From NCBI RefSeq assembly GCF_022818495.1, contig NZ_CP089291.1, forward strand, positions 3,551,501-3,615,500: a stretch of DNA of 64,000 nt. Reading direction: 5' to 3'. The translations under genes and the position numbers were made by a program. Shown in pieces: positions 33,838 through 43,160 of the stretch. Numbering within the stretch: position 1 is the first letter of the stretch; the number at the start of each line of letters is the position of its first letter. Below the pieces are notes generated by a model. The model saw only the letters and a program-made list of their open reading frames with translations. It did not search any database and was not told the DNA's origin. Source of the stretch: Fodinisporobacter ferrooxydans. GTDB taxonomy: Bacteria; Bacillota; Bacilli; Tumebacillales; MYW30-H2.

Positions 33838-34734
33838 GTGCCAGCATTGATTCGAAAATGGAAGTTTCCTTTCCTGATGCTCGGACCCTTTATGATTCTT
33901 ATTTTTCTTTTCTTTTTTCTGCCGGTGATTTTGATTGCTGTGTTGGCTTTTACCGGAATGGATTCCTCCATGCAGTGGACCTTTAATGGTTTGGAAAATT
34001 TTAAGCATTTGGTGAGCGATCCGAATCTGGGCGTCATTTTAAAAAACACATGTCTCTATGTTTTCTTCACGCTGCTCATCAATGTGTTCTTCGGCTTGAT
34101 ACTGGGAATTTTGACAACATACTTCATTCAAAAAGAATCCATCGGTCTGCTATTTCGGACATTGTGGATGTTGCCTCGGATTTCACCGCCGGTTGTCTAT
34201 GTATTGTTATGGCTATGGTTTTTTGATCCCAGCCAGTACGGTGTGCTGAACAGTTTTCGGGCATTTTTGCATGTACCACCCGAAAAATGGCTGGCAAGCA
34301 ATCCGATGACCGCGGTTATTTTGGCAAACGGTCTTGTAGGTGCTTCTTATGGAATGATCATATTTTCGTCTGCCATCAAATCGATCCCCGGCGAGTTGAT
34401 TCAGGCGGCGCGGGTAGACGGAGCTTTCCATTGGGCCATGATTCAGGATATTATCATCCCGGCTGTTCGCTGGCCGCTGATGTTCGTTACATTATGGCAA
34501 TTGTTATCTTTGTTGACTTCCTATGATTATATCTTGCTTTTAACAAATGGCGGACCATTGTATAGCAGTGAAGTATTGGCATTGTATTCCTATCATAAAG
34601 CATTTGAAAACTTTCAATATGGATATGGTTCGGCTTTGGCGTTCATTCTGGTCGGCATTGCCTTGGTCATGACGACTATTCTTTGGAAAATCTTCGGAAT
34701 GAATAAACTGATGGGTTCTTCCCGGATCGAGTAA
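33838..34734 (+). CDS. ABC transporter permease (UgpA/MalF-like)
   Basis: 298-residue inner-membrane permease of the CUT1 family with six hydrophobic segments. The EAA-type loop that contacts the ATPase reads IQAARVDGAFHWAMIQDIIIPAVRWP. The GTG start at 33838 follows AAAGGAGGAACG. It partners with the next gene to make the channel. Confidence 0.9.
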   Translation: MPALIRKWKFPFLMLGPFMILIFLFFFLPVILIAVLAFTGMDSSMQWTFNGLENFKHLVSDPNLGVILKNTCLYVFFTLLINVFFGLILGILTTYFIQKESIGLLFRTLWMLPRISPPVVYVLLWLWFFDPSQYGVLNSFRAFLHVPPEKWLASNPMTAVILANGLVGASYGMIIFSSAIKSIPGELIQAARVDGAFHWAMIQDIIIPAVRWPLMFVTLWQLLSLLTSYDYILLLTNGGPLYSSEVLALYSYHKAFENFQYGYGSALAFILVGIALVMTTILWKIFGMNKLMGSSRIE

Positions 34735-34749
34735 AAAGGAGATGACGGA

Positions 34750-35661
34750 ATGGAATTTACCAAAAGAGGGGCGGCGAGGATGAGGACAATCGCGGCAGGT
34801 GCCGACAAAAGAATTTTACTTTGGAAAAAAAATCTCCCTCATATTCTCGCATATGGCATCCTGGGAGTTGCTACGTTGCCGATCATTCTCATGTATCTCT
34901 GGCTTTTGCTCAGTTCTTTTGCAAAACAAATGAAGTATGGATTTATCCCTGTTCACATTTCGTTGGAAAACTGGAGCTTCTTATGGTCCAATGTGCAGCA
35001 GGCCGGAACCACTTACCCGAGCATTTGGCTGGCTGCCTGGAATTCCTTGTTGTTTTCCGGTTCGCTGACCATGCTTGAAGTCATCATCGGGGTAATGGCC
35101 GGATATGCCCTTTCCCGGTTGGATTTTCCCGGTCGAAAAGGGCTTATGAAAATGACGCTCCTGCTTCATGCTTTCCCAAGTGTAGCCCTTTTAATCGCTG
35201 TCTTCTATATTTTGAATTTCTTGGGATTGTTTGATTCGATCTGGGGAGTTGTACTGGTTAAAACAGCGCTGCAGATTCCAATGACTGCATGGATTATCAA
35301 AGGCTTTTTTGATGATGTTCAATGGGATGTCGAATGGGCCGGCATGATCGATGGCTGCAGTCGCTTTAAAGTTTGGTATTCCATCGTCATTCCTTTGATT
35401 AAACCGGGGATTGCCGCCGTCAGTATTTTTTCCTTTTTATCCGGCTGGTCTGAGTTTCTGCTTTTGTATTCATTTATTTTAAGCGATGCTAACGTGACTT
35501 TAGCCACTTATCTGCAAAAGTTGATCAGTGATCCGAATCAAATTAATTATGGTCTGTTAAGTGCTGTATCCCTGTTTTATATGATTCCGGTTTTGGTTCT
35601 CTTTATTGTTTCGCAGAAATCGCTCATGCAAGTCAGTGCCGGAGGAGGAAAACGCGTATGA
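34750..35661 (+). CDS. ABC transporter permease (UgpE/MalG-like)
   Basis: 303-residue second permease. The EAA loop reads EWAGMIDGCSRFKVWYSIVIPLIKPG and the C-terminus has the family segment SLFYMIPVLVLFIVSQKSLMQ. A 30-residue basic cytoplasmic N-terminus (MEFTKRGAARMRT) precedes the first helix; an internal ATG at 34780 is a possible shorter start. It overlaps the ATPase gene by four bases (ATGA). Confidence 0.9.
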   Translation: MEFTKRGAARMRTIAAGADKRILLWKKNLPHILAYGILGVATLPIILMYLWLLLSSFAKQMKYGFIPVHISLENWSFLWSNVQQAGTTYPSIWLAAWNSLLFSGSLTMLEVIIGVMAGYALSRLDFPGRKGLMKMTLLLHAFPSVALLIAVFYILNFLGLFDSIWGVVLVKTALQIPMTAWIIKGFFDDVQWDVEWAGMIDGCSRFKVWYSIVIPLIKPGIAAVSIFSFLSGWSEFLLLYSFILSDANVTLATYLQKLISDPNQINYGLLSAVSLFYMIPVLVLFIVSQKSLMQVSAGGGKRV

Positions 35662-36764
35662 AAATTGAACTGCGGGATTTGTGCAAAACATTCGATAAAA
35701 AATCAAATGCCATAAATCACTTGAATATCGAAATCAACGATGGAGAATTTATCTCTTTGCTTGGACCAAGCGGATGTGGGAAGTCGACCACAATGCTTAT
35801 GTTGGCCGGCATTTACAAACCTACCGGCGGAAGTATTCTTTTTGATAATCGTTCGGTCGGCGATCTTGAGCCGCAAAGGCGAAATATCGGCATGGTGTTT
35901 CAGAGTTATGCGTTGTATCCCCATATGACGGTATTGGAAAATATCGCGTTTCCTTTAAAGCAGATGAAGGTTCCCAAAGCAGAACGATTGACACGCGCGA
36001 AACAAGCTGCGGCCATGGTCCGGCTTGACAGCTTTTTGGACCGAAAGCCTAGCGAACTGTCTGGAGGACAGCAGCAGCGGGTGGCATTGGCGCGCGCCAT
36101 CGTCAAGAAACCCTCCCTTTTGCTGCTGGATGAACCGCTTTCCAACCTCGATGCCAGGCTGAAAATTGAAATGCGTGAAGAAATTCGCAAACTGCAAAAA
36201 GAACTCGGGATTACGACCATTATGGTGACACATGATCAGGAAGAAGCCATGACCATGGCTGATCGCATAGCGCTCATGAAAGATGGCGAATTGGTTCAGT
36301 ATGCTTCTCCCATGGAGCTTTATAATAATCCAAACAGTTATTTTGTCGCTCAGTTTATCGGCACACCTCCGATGAACTTCTTACAGGGGAATATCCGGGT
36401 CAACGGAGACACGATTGACTTTGGCATGCAAAACAAGACGATTCCATTCAAAAATACGCATGTTTTGTTCGAGAGGGAAAACCAGGGAGTTTACCTGGGA
36501 ATCCGGCCGCACGATTTAAAGGTTGGGGCCGATGGAGATCTTTCCTTCCAAGGAATAGTTCGGTTTGTGGAACCGCTTGGCCACTCCATACTGGTAAGCG
36601 TCGAGATCGAAAATGCCATGGTTCGTGTTTTGACGAACCCGCATTTTACCGCAAGTTATGGAGAGAACGTCACGATCAGTACGCAAGTGGATTCTGTTCA
36701 ACTGTTTGACGCGTTGACAGGAAGATCATTAAAACTTGGTGAGAAAGATCGGATTTTCGTTTAG
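35658..36764 (+). CDS. ABC transporter ATP-binding protein (UgpC/MsmX-like)
   Basis: 368 residues. Walker A GPSGCGKST, signature LSGGQQQRVALARAI, Walker B LLLLDEPLSNLDA and the switch His in VTHDQEEAMTMAD are complete. A C-terminal TOBE/MOI domain (about 235-368) is typical for CUT1 ATPases and includes GIRPHDLKVG. Having its own ATPase, this operon does not need a shared MsmX. Confidence 0.93.
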   Translation: MKIELRDLCKTFDKKSNAINHLNIEINDGEFISLLGPSGCGKSTTMLMLAGIYKPTGGSILFDNRSVGDLEPQRRNIGMVFQSYALYPHMTVLENIAFPLKQMKVPKAERLTRAKQAAAMVRLDSFLDRKPSELSGGQQQRVALARAIVKKPSLLLLDEPLSNLDARLKIEMREEIRKLQKELGITTIMVTHDQEEAMTMADRIALMKDGELVQYASPMELYNNPNSYFVAQFIGTPPMNFLQGNIRVNGDTIDFGMQNKTIPFKNTHVLFERENQGVYLGIRPHDLKVGADGDLSFQGIVRFVEPLGHSILVSVEIENAMVRVLTNPHFTASYGENVTISTQVDSVQLFDALTGRSLKLGEKDRIFV

Positions 36765-36786
36765 AGACTAGAAAGGGAAGACAGAT

Positions 36787-37602
36787 ATGAATTTTGAAAA
36801 AGAAGAAAGCAGCCTTCTGGAAGCCGCCATTCGATATGCCAAGGATGCGGGGCAACTGATTCGTGAACGGATGAATGGCATTCAAGTTATTGAAATGAAA
36901 AAAAACAGGTCGGATCTTGTGACAGAAGTCGATAGATACAGTGAAGAATTTTTACGGAGAATCATTCATCGGGAATATCCGGAACATTGGATTTTATCGG
37001 AAGAAGACAACGGTCAGGCAGATTCTTTTCAGGCTTTTGTGGAGAAAGGACCAGGTTGCGGATGGATCATTGATCCGATTGATGGGACGACCAACTTTAT
37101 TCACGGGATTCCTCATTTTGCTGTTTCGATTGGCATTGTTCGGGAGTGGGCGCCGATTGTCGGCGTCGTTTACAACCCGGTGACAGACGAGCTTTTTTAC
37201 GCAAGGAAAAACGCAGGCGCCTTTCGAAATGGAGAAAAGATTACAGTAAGTGCTGCGGATTGTATGGAAGATGCTCTTCTGGCTACCGGATTTCAAGCAC
37301 TTGAGTGGAAACCGGACACGCGGTTATTAAAACAAATGAATGCACTTACCGGGACTTGTCGCAGTTTTCGCCTCTTGGGGGCTGCAAGTCTTGATCTTTG
37401 CTGGACGGCAAGCGGGCAATTGACAGGTTTTTGGCATGACGGTTTGCACCCGTGGGATGCGGCTGCCGGGATCGTAATCGTTCGAGAAGCGGGAGGCAAG
37501 GTGACCAATCGTGATGGAGCGCCATATAGCCTTAGGGATAACACTCTGGTTGCGTCTAACAGCCGAATCCATGAGGAATTCCTAGCTGTCATTACACGTT
37601 GA
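36787..37602 (+). CDS. Inositol-monophosphatase family protein
   Basis: 271-residue Mg2+-dependent, Li+-sensitive-type sugar/inositol phosphatase. Metal-binding motifs are complete: SEEDNG, WIIDPIDGTTNFIHGIPHFAVSIGI and the C-terminal HPWDAAAGIVIVREAGG. Family members hydrolyse inositol-1-phosphate, but also other polyol or nucleotide phosphates. Position after the transporter genes and before a glycerophosphodiesterase suggests that it dephosphorylates a product of imported glycerophosphodiesters; this is inference. Confidence 0.87.
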   Translation: MNFEKEESSLLEAAIRYAKDAGQLIRERMNGIQVIEMKKNRSDLVTEVDRYSEEFLRRIIHREYPEHWILSEEDNGQADSFQAFVEKGPGCGWIIDPIDGTTNFIHGIPHFAVSIGIVREWAPIVGVVYNPVTDELFYARKNAGAFRNGEKITVSAADCMEDALLATGFQALEWKPDTRLLKQMNALTGTCRSFRLLGAASLDLCWTASGQLTGFWHDGLHPWDAAAGIVIVREAGGKVTNRDGAPYSLRDNTLVASNSRIHEEFLAVITR

Positions 37603-37618
37603 AAGAACGGTGGTAACC

Positions 37619-38359
37619 ATGAGACAGTCTCTAATCACAGCACACAGTGGCTGCATGCATACACCGCCTAATTCCATTGCGTCCGTATGGGAAGGGCTGA
37701 GGGCCGGAGCGGATCTGATTGAAGTGGATGTCAGGACGACGAAAGACCGGGTAGTTGTCCTGCTGCATGATGAACATGTTTCTACTCCTTCCGGATTCAG
37801 GAGTGTACAGGACTTGACTTTTGAGGAATTGAAGAAACTCACATCAAGGAAAGAGATCATCCGGCTCGAGGATATTTTGCCGCTGATTCGTGAAAAAAAC
37901 CGGATGATCAATCTTGATGTAAAAGAGGACCGCGCAATTGGACCGATGATCGAAACCGTCGAAACATTCTCGATGAGAGACCATGTGATGATTAGCGGCT
38001 GTGAAAAAGTACGGGCTTCTTACTTAAAGGAAACGTATCGCCCCTATCAAGTGTTGCTGAATGCAAGTGCAAACCTGTTTGCAGATTGCGAGGATGATTA
38101 CCACGTATTTGTAAAAGAAACATGCAGGGATGCGATAGCCGCGTCGTGCTGCGGCATCAATATCAACTATTCCTTTTGCCGGGAAGAACTGCTGGATTAT
38201 GCCGGGCTTCGCTGCTTGCCTGTTTTGGTCTGGACGATTGATGATCCCCCGGTGATGGAAAAATTTTTAGGTATGGGAGTGCACTCGATTACGAGCAATG
38301 ATGTGCGGACACTCATGCAGTTGCGAGATAAGCGAAAATGGGAGTGTGAAAAGGTATGA
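37619..38359 (+). CDS. Glycerophosphodiester phosphodiesterase (UgpQ/GDPD-like)
   Basis: 246-residue TIM-barrel GDPD that would split a glycerophosphodiester into glycerol-3-phosphate and an alcohol. Key residues are visible: the first His in ITAHSG, the Glu/Asp pair in LIEVDVRTTKDRVVVLLHD, and the catalytic His in LLHDEHVS. There is no signal peptide, so it acts in the cytoplasm after import. ATG 37619 is preferred (GGTGGT upstream); GTG 37610 is also in frame. The first motif is HSG instead of the usual HRG, and the PENT motif is PPNS. It overlaps the next gene by four bases. Confidence 0.85.
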   Translation: MRQSLITAHSGCMHTPPNSIASVWEGLRAGADLIEVDVRTTKDRVVVLLHDEHVSTPSGFRSVQDLTFEELKKLTSRKEIIRLEDILPLIREKNRMINLDVKEDRAIGPMIETVETFSMRDHVMISGCEKVRASYLKETYRPYQVLLNASANLFADCEDDYHVFVKETCRDAIAASCCGININYSFCREELLDYAGLRCLPVLVWTIDDPPVMEKFLGMGVHSITSNDVRTLMQLRDKRKWECEKV

Positions 38360-39327
38360 TCGATATTTATACGTTTGAATATAATAATGGGGCGAATGAG
38401 TTTATTAAACTGGTTAAGGATGGCAAGGTTTCAAATTCAGAGTATTATCAATTTGCGATCGCCCAACTTGAGTTCATAAAAAAGGCAAGTCCGAATCCAA
38501 TCCCGTATATTAATCAGCAAGCAGAGTATTACCATTTGGATGGGAATCTGCGGCGAGCCGGTGAACAATATCATGAAGTTTTGCGCAGAGATCCGTTTGT
38601 TCCTTTATCGGAAAAAGAAACGGAACGGATTCGAAAGTTCTGCCCGATCCTGCGAGTCATTCCAAAGGAATGCTTTCCACTGAAAGATTTTGTAGCCATT
38701 CATCACCCGACAGAACCTTTAATTGGCTATCATTTCTTTTGGGAGGATGATTATGATTTTCCGGATGATTATGAACCCTGTGATCATGAAGAAATGTGGG
38801 TGAAGTACGATCCCGAAACAGAAATTGTGACAAATGTCATGTCATTTTTTCATAGCCGCGTGATTGAATCGGATGCGGCTGTCCTGGAAGCCGGAGAAAA
38901 TCATCAGCGACCGGTCATCCGGATCGAGTGGGGAAAACACGGCTCACTGTTAAAAGGCTGGGAGGAAATGCAAGAGCCTTTAACGGGAGTTCCGATCATG
39001 GAGTGGTTGAAAACCACTTATGAACATGTTAAAGCGGGCGGTCGTGTGCCGAAGCATCCTCTAAAAAGGTTCTGGCCGCAAGGGTTTGAGGGAACGTGGG
39101 AAGAATATGTGGATTTCTCCATTACAGTAGATCCGCTGAAGTTGCTGGAAAAAAAGCCTCTTATGTTTAAAACGCGCTGGGTAAATGCTGTCATGTTTAC
39201 GCAGTGCCTGCTCTACAATTTTCATCCCAAAATGGAGTGGCCGGAACGTTTCTTTGACTCGATTCAGGATGAAAAAGGAACGGCGAAAGGAAATCATGAA
39301 TCGTATCAGATTGTAAACAAAGGCTAG
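38356..39327 (+). CDS. Unrecognised protein in the glycerophosphodiester-type operon
   Basis: 323 residues, soluble, acidic, no signal peptide. The N-terminal ~85 residues look helical and repeat-like (FIKLVKDGKVSNSEYYQFAIAQLEFIKK, then NLRRAGEQYHEVLRRDPF). The middle is rich in His, Asp and Trp (AIHHPTEPLIGYHFFWEDDYDFPDDYEPCDHEEMWVKYDP), followed by FFHSRVIES and RPVIRIEWGKHGSLLKGWEEM. The conserved-looking His/Asp/Glu clusters could bind metal, so a hydrolase is possible, but I do not recognise the family. It is translationally coupled to the phosphodiesterase (ATGA) and ends the operon before a terminator. Confidence 0.7.
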   Translation: MIDIYTFEYNNGANEFIKLVKDGKVSNSEYYQFAIAQLEFIKKASPNPIPYINQQAEYYHLDGNLRRAGEQYHEVLRRDPFVPLSEKETERIRKFCPILRVIPKECFPLKDFVAIHHPTEPLIGYHFFWEDDYDFPDDYEPCDHEEMWVKYDPETEIVTNVMSFFHSRVIESDAAVLEAGENHQRPVIRIEWGKHGSLLKGWEEMQEPLTGVPIMEWLKTTYEHVKAGGRVPKHPLKRFWPQGFEGTWEEYVDFSITVDPLKLLEKKPLMFKTRWVNAVMFTQCLLYNFHPKMEWPERFFDSIQDEKGTAKGNHESYQIVNKG

Positions 39328-39388
39328 AAAAATCCTGCGGGAAATACGGTAAGTACACTTGGCGATACGAAACGAATACATTTGTTGG

Positions 39389-39424
39389 AGCATAAGTTAC
39401 TTGTTTGCAACTTATGCTTTTTCT
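39389..39424 (+). terminator. Terminator of the Ugp-like operon
   Basis: AGCATAAGTT (39389-39398) pairs perfectly with AACTTATGCT (39409-39418), followed by a T-run. Confidence 0.9.
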
Positions 39425-39544
39425 GTAGTTCTAAGACAGTTTACTGTTGCTCGGCATTAAACTAAAAGATTGTGTGGAATTGAAAGGATTGGGAAAAACT
39501 AGCTTCGGGCAAAGCCGAGTGTACAGAATAAAAGACTGTACTTG

Positions 39545-39600
39545 TTGAATTGAAAAACGCTTTAATATACAATATAAAAAGTTACTTTAGTTAGTAAAGT
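39545..39600 (+). promoter_or_regulatory. Promoter and inverted repeat before the Old Yellow Enzyme operon
   Basis: -35 TTGAAT (39545-39550) and -10 TACAAT (39568-39573) have 17-base spacing. Just downstream, ACTTTA (39584-39589) and TAAAGT (39595-39600) form an inverted repeat with a 5-base centre, in the start/early transcript region, a likely repressor site. No regulator gene is adjacent. Confidence 0.6.
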
Positions 39601-39652
39601 TATAATGAATCAGAATTATTACAAAATCAAAGAAAAAGAGGAGAATACTACC

Positions 39653-40783
39653 ATGCAGCAGAAATATAAACCTTTATTTGAATCGTTCAGCCTCCGCAGT
39701 GGCGTCCAATTAAAAAATCGCATCGTCATGGCGCCGATGACGAATTTTTCTTCCAATCCGGACGGTACGGTTTCCGATGCGGAAGTGGATTATTATGTAC
39801 GGCGCTCGAAAGGTGTAGGAATGGTAGTGACAGCCTGTACATATGTAACTCCTAACGGAAAAGGGTTTTCCGGTGAATTTGCGGGTGACAGCGATGCCAT
39901 GATTCCAAGTTTGCGCCGCCTGGCAACCGCAATCAAGCAAGCAGGTGCAAAAGCCGTATTGCAAGTCTTCCACGGTGGCCGCATGTGCCCGCCTGATTTA
40001 GTGCCAAACGGAGATATCGTCAGTGCAAGTGCTGTGGCTCCCGAGCAAGAAGGAGCGCCGATTCCGCGAGCTTTGACCGATTCAGAAATTGAAGAAATTG
40101 TCCATGCATTCGGCGAGACTTCACGCCGGGCCATTGAAGCGGGTTTTGACGGGGTGGAAATTCATGGTGCCAACGGCTACCTGATTCAGCAGTTTTTCTC
40201 GCCGCATTCCAACAGACGTACAGATCTTTGGGGCGGTAGCTTGGAAAAACGCATGGCATTCCCGCTTGCGATTGTGGACGAAGTGAAAAAAGTTGTAGCT
40301 GCACATGCCAAACAGCCATTTCTGGTTGGCTACAGATTTTCACCGGAAGAAGCGGAAACGCCGGGCATTACGATGGCGGATACGCTCGCTTTATTGGATG
40401 CCCTGGCAAATAAAGACCTCGATTATATCCATGTGTCACTTATGGATTTTTGGTCTGCTCCGAGACGCGGCGTCGAAAGTACACGTTCGCGCATGGAGTT
40501 GATTCAAGAACGTATCGGCAAGAAAGTGCCGGTGATTGGAGTGGGTTCCATTCATACCGCAGACGATGCTTTAAAAGCTTTGCAAACAGGCGTTTCTTTG
40601 CTTGCACTGGGACGCGAGTTGATTATGGATCCCGATTGGGTTGAAAAAATTGAACAAGGACGGGAATCTGAAATTGACACCACAATGACAAAACATGATC
40701 AAGCCCGACTTGTCGTTCCCGATCCGCTGTGGCAAGCCATCATGAATACACCAGGGTGGTTCCCGGTGGCTGAAAACGTGTAA
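39653..40783 (+). CDS. NADH:flavin oxidoreductase, Old Yellow Enzyme family
   Basis: 376-residue FMN TIM-barrel enzyme that reduces activated C=C bonds such as enones. Family segments are LKNRIVMAPMTNFSSNPDG at the N-terminus, GVEIHGANGYLIQQFFSPHSNRRTDLWGGS with the catalytic/His-binding region, and VGVGSIHTADDALKALQTGVSLLALGRELIMDPDW for FMN phosphate. ATG 39653 follows AGAGGAGAATA; an in-frame ATG at 39605 lacks an RBS. First of three reductase genes in a likely electrophile-response operon. Confidence 0.9.
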   Translation: MQQKYKPLFESFSLRSGVQLKNRIVMAPMTNFSSNPDGTVSDAEVDYYVRRSKGVGMVVTACTYVTPNGKGFSGEFAGDSDAMIPSLRRLATAIKQAGAKAVLQVFHGGRMCPPDLVPNGDIVSASAVAPEQEGAPIPRALTDSEIEEIVHAFGETSRRAIEAGFDGVEIHGANGYLIQQFFSPHSNRRTDLWGGSLEKRMAFPLAIVDEVKKVVAAHAKQPFLVGYRFSPEEAETPGITMADTLALLDALANKDLDYIHVSLMDFWSAPRRGVESTRSRMELIQERIGKKVPVIGVGSIHTADDALKALQTGVSLLALGRELIMDPDWVEKIEQGRESEIDTTMTKHDQARLVVPDPLWQAIMNTPGWFPVAENV

Positions 40784-40837
40784 ATATTAGCAACATAAAA
40801 ATGTAAGCAACATAAAGTGGTTTTGGAGGTGGTTATT

Positions 40838-41881
40838 GTGAGCGTCCAGTTATTTTCTTCATTCACAGTGAAAGGTCTTGAATTGAAAAACCGCATTGTA
40901 ATGGCTCCCATGTGTCAGTATTCTGTTACTGATAAAGACGGAAAGCCGAACGATTGGCATTTTGTGCACTATCTGAGCCGTGCAGTCGGAGGTGCAGGGC
41001 TAATCATTATGGAAATGACCGATGTGAATCCAAACGGCCGGATCACAGATTTTGATTTGGGATTGTGGTCAGATGATCAAATTCCGGCATTTTCACGCAT
41101 TATTGACGGCGTACATACACACGGTGCCAAAATTGGCATTCAAATCGCTCATGCCGGAAGAAAGGCAGAGGATGCAGAGACACCCGTTGCCCCGTCCGCC
41201 ATTCCATTTCCAGGGGCACGATATAAAATGCCGCATGCACTTGCTACAGATGAAGTCAAAGAAATCGTGACACTTTTTGCGGCAACTGCACGCCGTGCGG
41301 TGCGAGCGGGAGTTGACACCATTGAGTTGCATGGCGCCCACGGGTATCTCATCCATCAGTTCCAATCGCCTCTTACGAACAAACGGGATGACGAATACGG
41401 ACGGGATTTCGCTCGATTTGGGGTCGAAGTGATCCAAGCGGTTAAAAAAGAAATGCCGGCAGATATGCCGCTACTGTTCCGTATTTCTGCTGTCGAATAC
41501 GCGGATGGCGGGTATGATATCGATCATGCGATTGCGTTGTGCAAAACATACCAAGCAGCCGGTGTGGATGTATTTCATGTCAGCTCCGGCGGCGAAGGCC
41601 CCGCAGGGATGAGAAAGCCCGGAAATTATCCAGGCTATCAAGTGCCTTTTGCACGGGCCATACGTGAAGCCCTCTCTGTGCCGGTGATTGCCGTTGGAAT
41701 GCTGGAAGAACCGGCGTTGGCTGAAGCTGTGGTCTGTAACGGCGATGCAGATTTAGTGGCCATCGCCCGCGGGATGCTTCGGGATCCGTATTGGGCCACA
41801 CGTGCAGCGATCAACCTTGGACATGATCCAATCAACATTCCGATACAGTATCAACGCGGTTATCCGACGCGTAAATCCTAA
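40838..41881 (+). CDS. namA: NADPH dehydrogenase, YqjM/NamA-type Old Yellow Enzyme
   Basis: 347 residues. The N-terminal KNRIVMAPMCQYSVTDKDGKPNDWHFVHY with Cys in MCQYS is the hallmark of the thermophilic-like YqjM class. HGAHGYLIHQFQSPLTNKRDDEYG and VAIARGMLRDPYWATRAA are also typical. It reduces enals, enones, nitroesters and quinones in relatives. GTG 40838 follows TTTTGGAGGTGG. Unlike its neighbour, it is the YqjM type, so the two enzymes are not a recent duplication. Confidence 0.9.
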   Translation: MSVQLFSSFTVKGLELKNRIVMAPMCQYSVTDKDGKPNDWHFVHYLSRAVGGAGLIIMEMTDVNPNGRITDFDLGLWSDDQIPAFSRIIDGVHTHGAKIGIQIAHAGRKAEDAETPVAPSAIPFPGARYKMPHALATDEVKEIVTLFAATARRAVRAGVDTIELHGAHGYLIHQFQSPLTNKRDDEYGRDFARFGVEVIQAVKKEMPADMPLLFRISAVEYADGGYDIDHAIALCKTYQAAGVDVFHVSSGGEGPAGMRKPGNYPGYQVPFARAIREALSVPVIAVGMLEEPALAEAVVCNGDADLVAIARGMLRDPYWATRAAINLGHDPINIPIQYQRGYPTRKS

Positions 41882-42020
41882 AAAATCTTGGTGCGATGGA
41901 GAAGGGGAAAGGAAAGCACGCGCCATTGGACTTTCCCCAAGGACCGATTGGCATGGCGGCATGTGCCGCCGCGTTGATTTGTCCGGTTCCGAAAATCAAT
42001 CGAAGGGAGAGAGTTCCGCC

Positions 42021-43037
42021 ATGACAGAACAAAAAAACAAGCAAATCCTGCTTGTCAGCAGACCGCAAGGAATGCCTTCCGAAAACAATTTCAAGCTGGT
42101 TGAAGGGCCGCTGTCGATTCCTCAGGAAGGCGAAATGCTCGTGCGAATTTTGTATGTTTCCGTTGATCCGTATATGCGGGGCAGAATGAACGATGCAAAA
42201 TCATATGTGCCTCCCTATCCTTTAAACGAAGTGGTGAATAGCGGCGTCGTCGGTCAAGTGGTGGAATCCAGGACGTCCGAATTTCAGACAGGGGATATCG
42301 TATCAGGATATTTGGGATGGCAAACATATGCTGTGGCGAAACCCCGACAAGTAAAAAAAGTCGATGTTTCCCTTGCTCCGATGACGACTGCATTGGGCGT
42401 TTTGGGGATGCCGGGCTTGACCGCTTATTTCGGATTATTGGACATCGGCAGGCCCAGTCAGGGCGAAACTCTTGTCGTATCCGGCGCGGCGGGGGCGGTC
42501 GGCATGATCGTCGGCCAAATCGGAAAGATCATGGGATGCCGTGTTGTCGGAATCGCGGGTTCCGATCGGAAAAAGGAATATCTGATCAATGAACTTGGAT
42601 TCGACGCAGTCATAAATTACAAAACGGCCGCAAATTTGAAAAACGACTTGAAAGAAGCCTGTCCGGGTGGCGTTGACATATATTTCGACAACGTCGGCAG
42701 CGGGATTTCCGATGCTGTTTTATCTTTGTTGAATTTCCAGGCGCGGATTCCGCTGTGCGGACAAATCGCCCTGTACAATCTGGAAAAGCCGGACATTGGG
42801 CCGCGGATTCAGACACAGTTATTGATCAACAGCGCGTTGATGAAGGGATTTATCGTAGGAAATTACGCCGACCGCTTTCATGAGGCAATGCCTCAATTGG
42901 CCCAATGGATCAAAGACGGCAGACTCAAATATAAGGAAAGCATCGTAGAAGGGTTTGAAAACATTCCAAAAGCATTCTTAGGTTTGTTTACCGGCGAAAA
43001 TTTAGGCAAGCAGTTGGTAAAAGTGTCCGATCTTTAA
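42021..43037 (+). CDS. Medium-chain NADP-dependent oxidoreductase (CurA/YfmJ-like)
   Basis: 338-residue zinc-free MDR-family enal/enone reductase, related to leukotriene B4 dehydrogenase and CurA. Family segments are VSVDPYMRGRMNDAKSYVPPYPLNEVV, LGMPGLTAYFGLLDIGRPSQGETLVVSGAAGAVGMIVGQIGK with the nucleotide loop AAGAVG, and the C-terminal VEGFENIPKAFLGLFTGENLGKQLVKV. The ATG at 42021 follows GAAGGGAGAGAG. The frame is open far upstream, but that part overlaps namA and has no RBS. It completes a set of three C=C reductases. Confidence 0.9.
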   Translation: MTEQKNKQILLVSRPQGMPSENNFKLVEGPLSIPQEGEMLVRILYVSVDPYMRGRMNDAKSYVPPYPLNEVVNSGVVGQVVESRTSEFQTGDIVSGYLGWQTYAVAKPRQVKKVDVSLAPMTTALGVLGMPGLTAYFGLLDIGRPSQGETLVVSGAAGAVGMIVGQIGKIMGCRVVGIAGSDRKKEYLINELGFDAVINYKTAANLKNDLKEACPGGVDIYFDNVGSGISDAVLSLLNFQARIPLCGQIALYNLEKPDIGPRIQTQLLINSALMKGFIVGNYADRFHEAMPQLAQWIKDGRLKYKESIVEGFENIPKAFLGLFTGENLGKQLVKVSDL

Positions 43038-43160
43038 CGTCCGCATTTTCAACCGGAAAACCGATCCAAGCCGCTTTCTCCTCAACTCCTGCCCATAATA
43101 GTACAAACGAGCCATCAAGATAGTCCAAAAGTACTAGTCCATTTGTGTCTACTGTCCCTC

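Noticed and set aside
33546..33838. Further GGAACGTT-like sequences at about 33546 and 33830
   Set aside because: They are imperfect (broken symmetry, short arms), and the second is simply the ribosome binding region of the permease gene.
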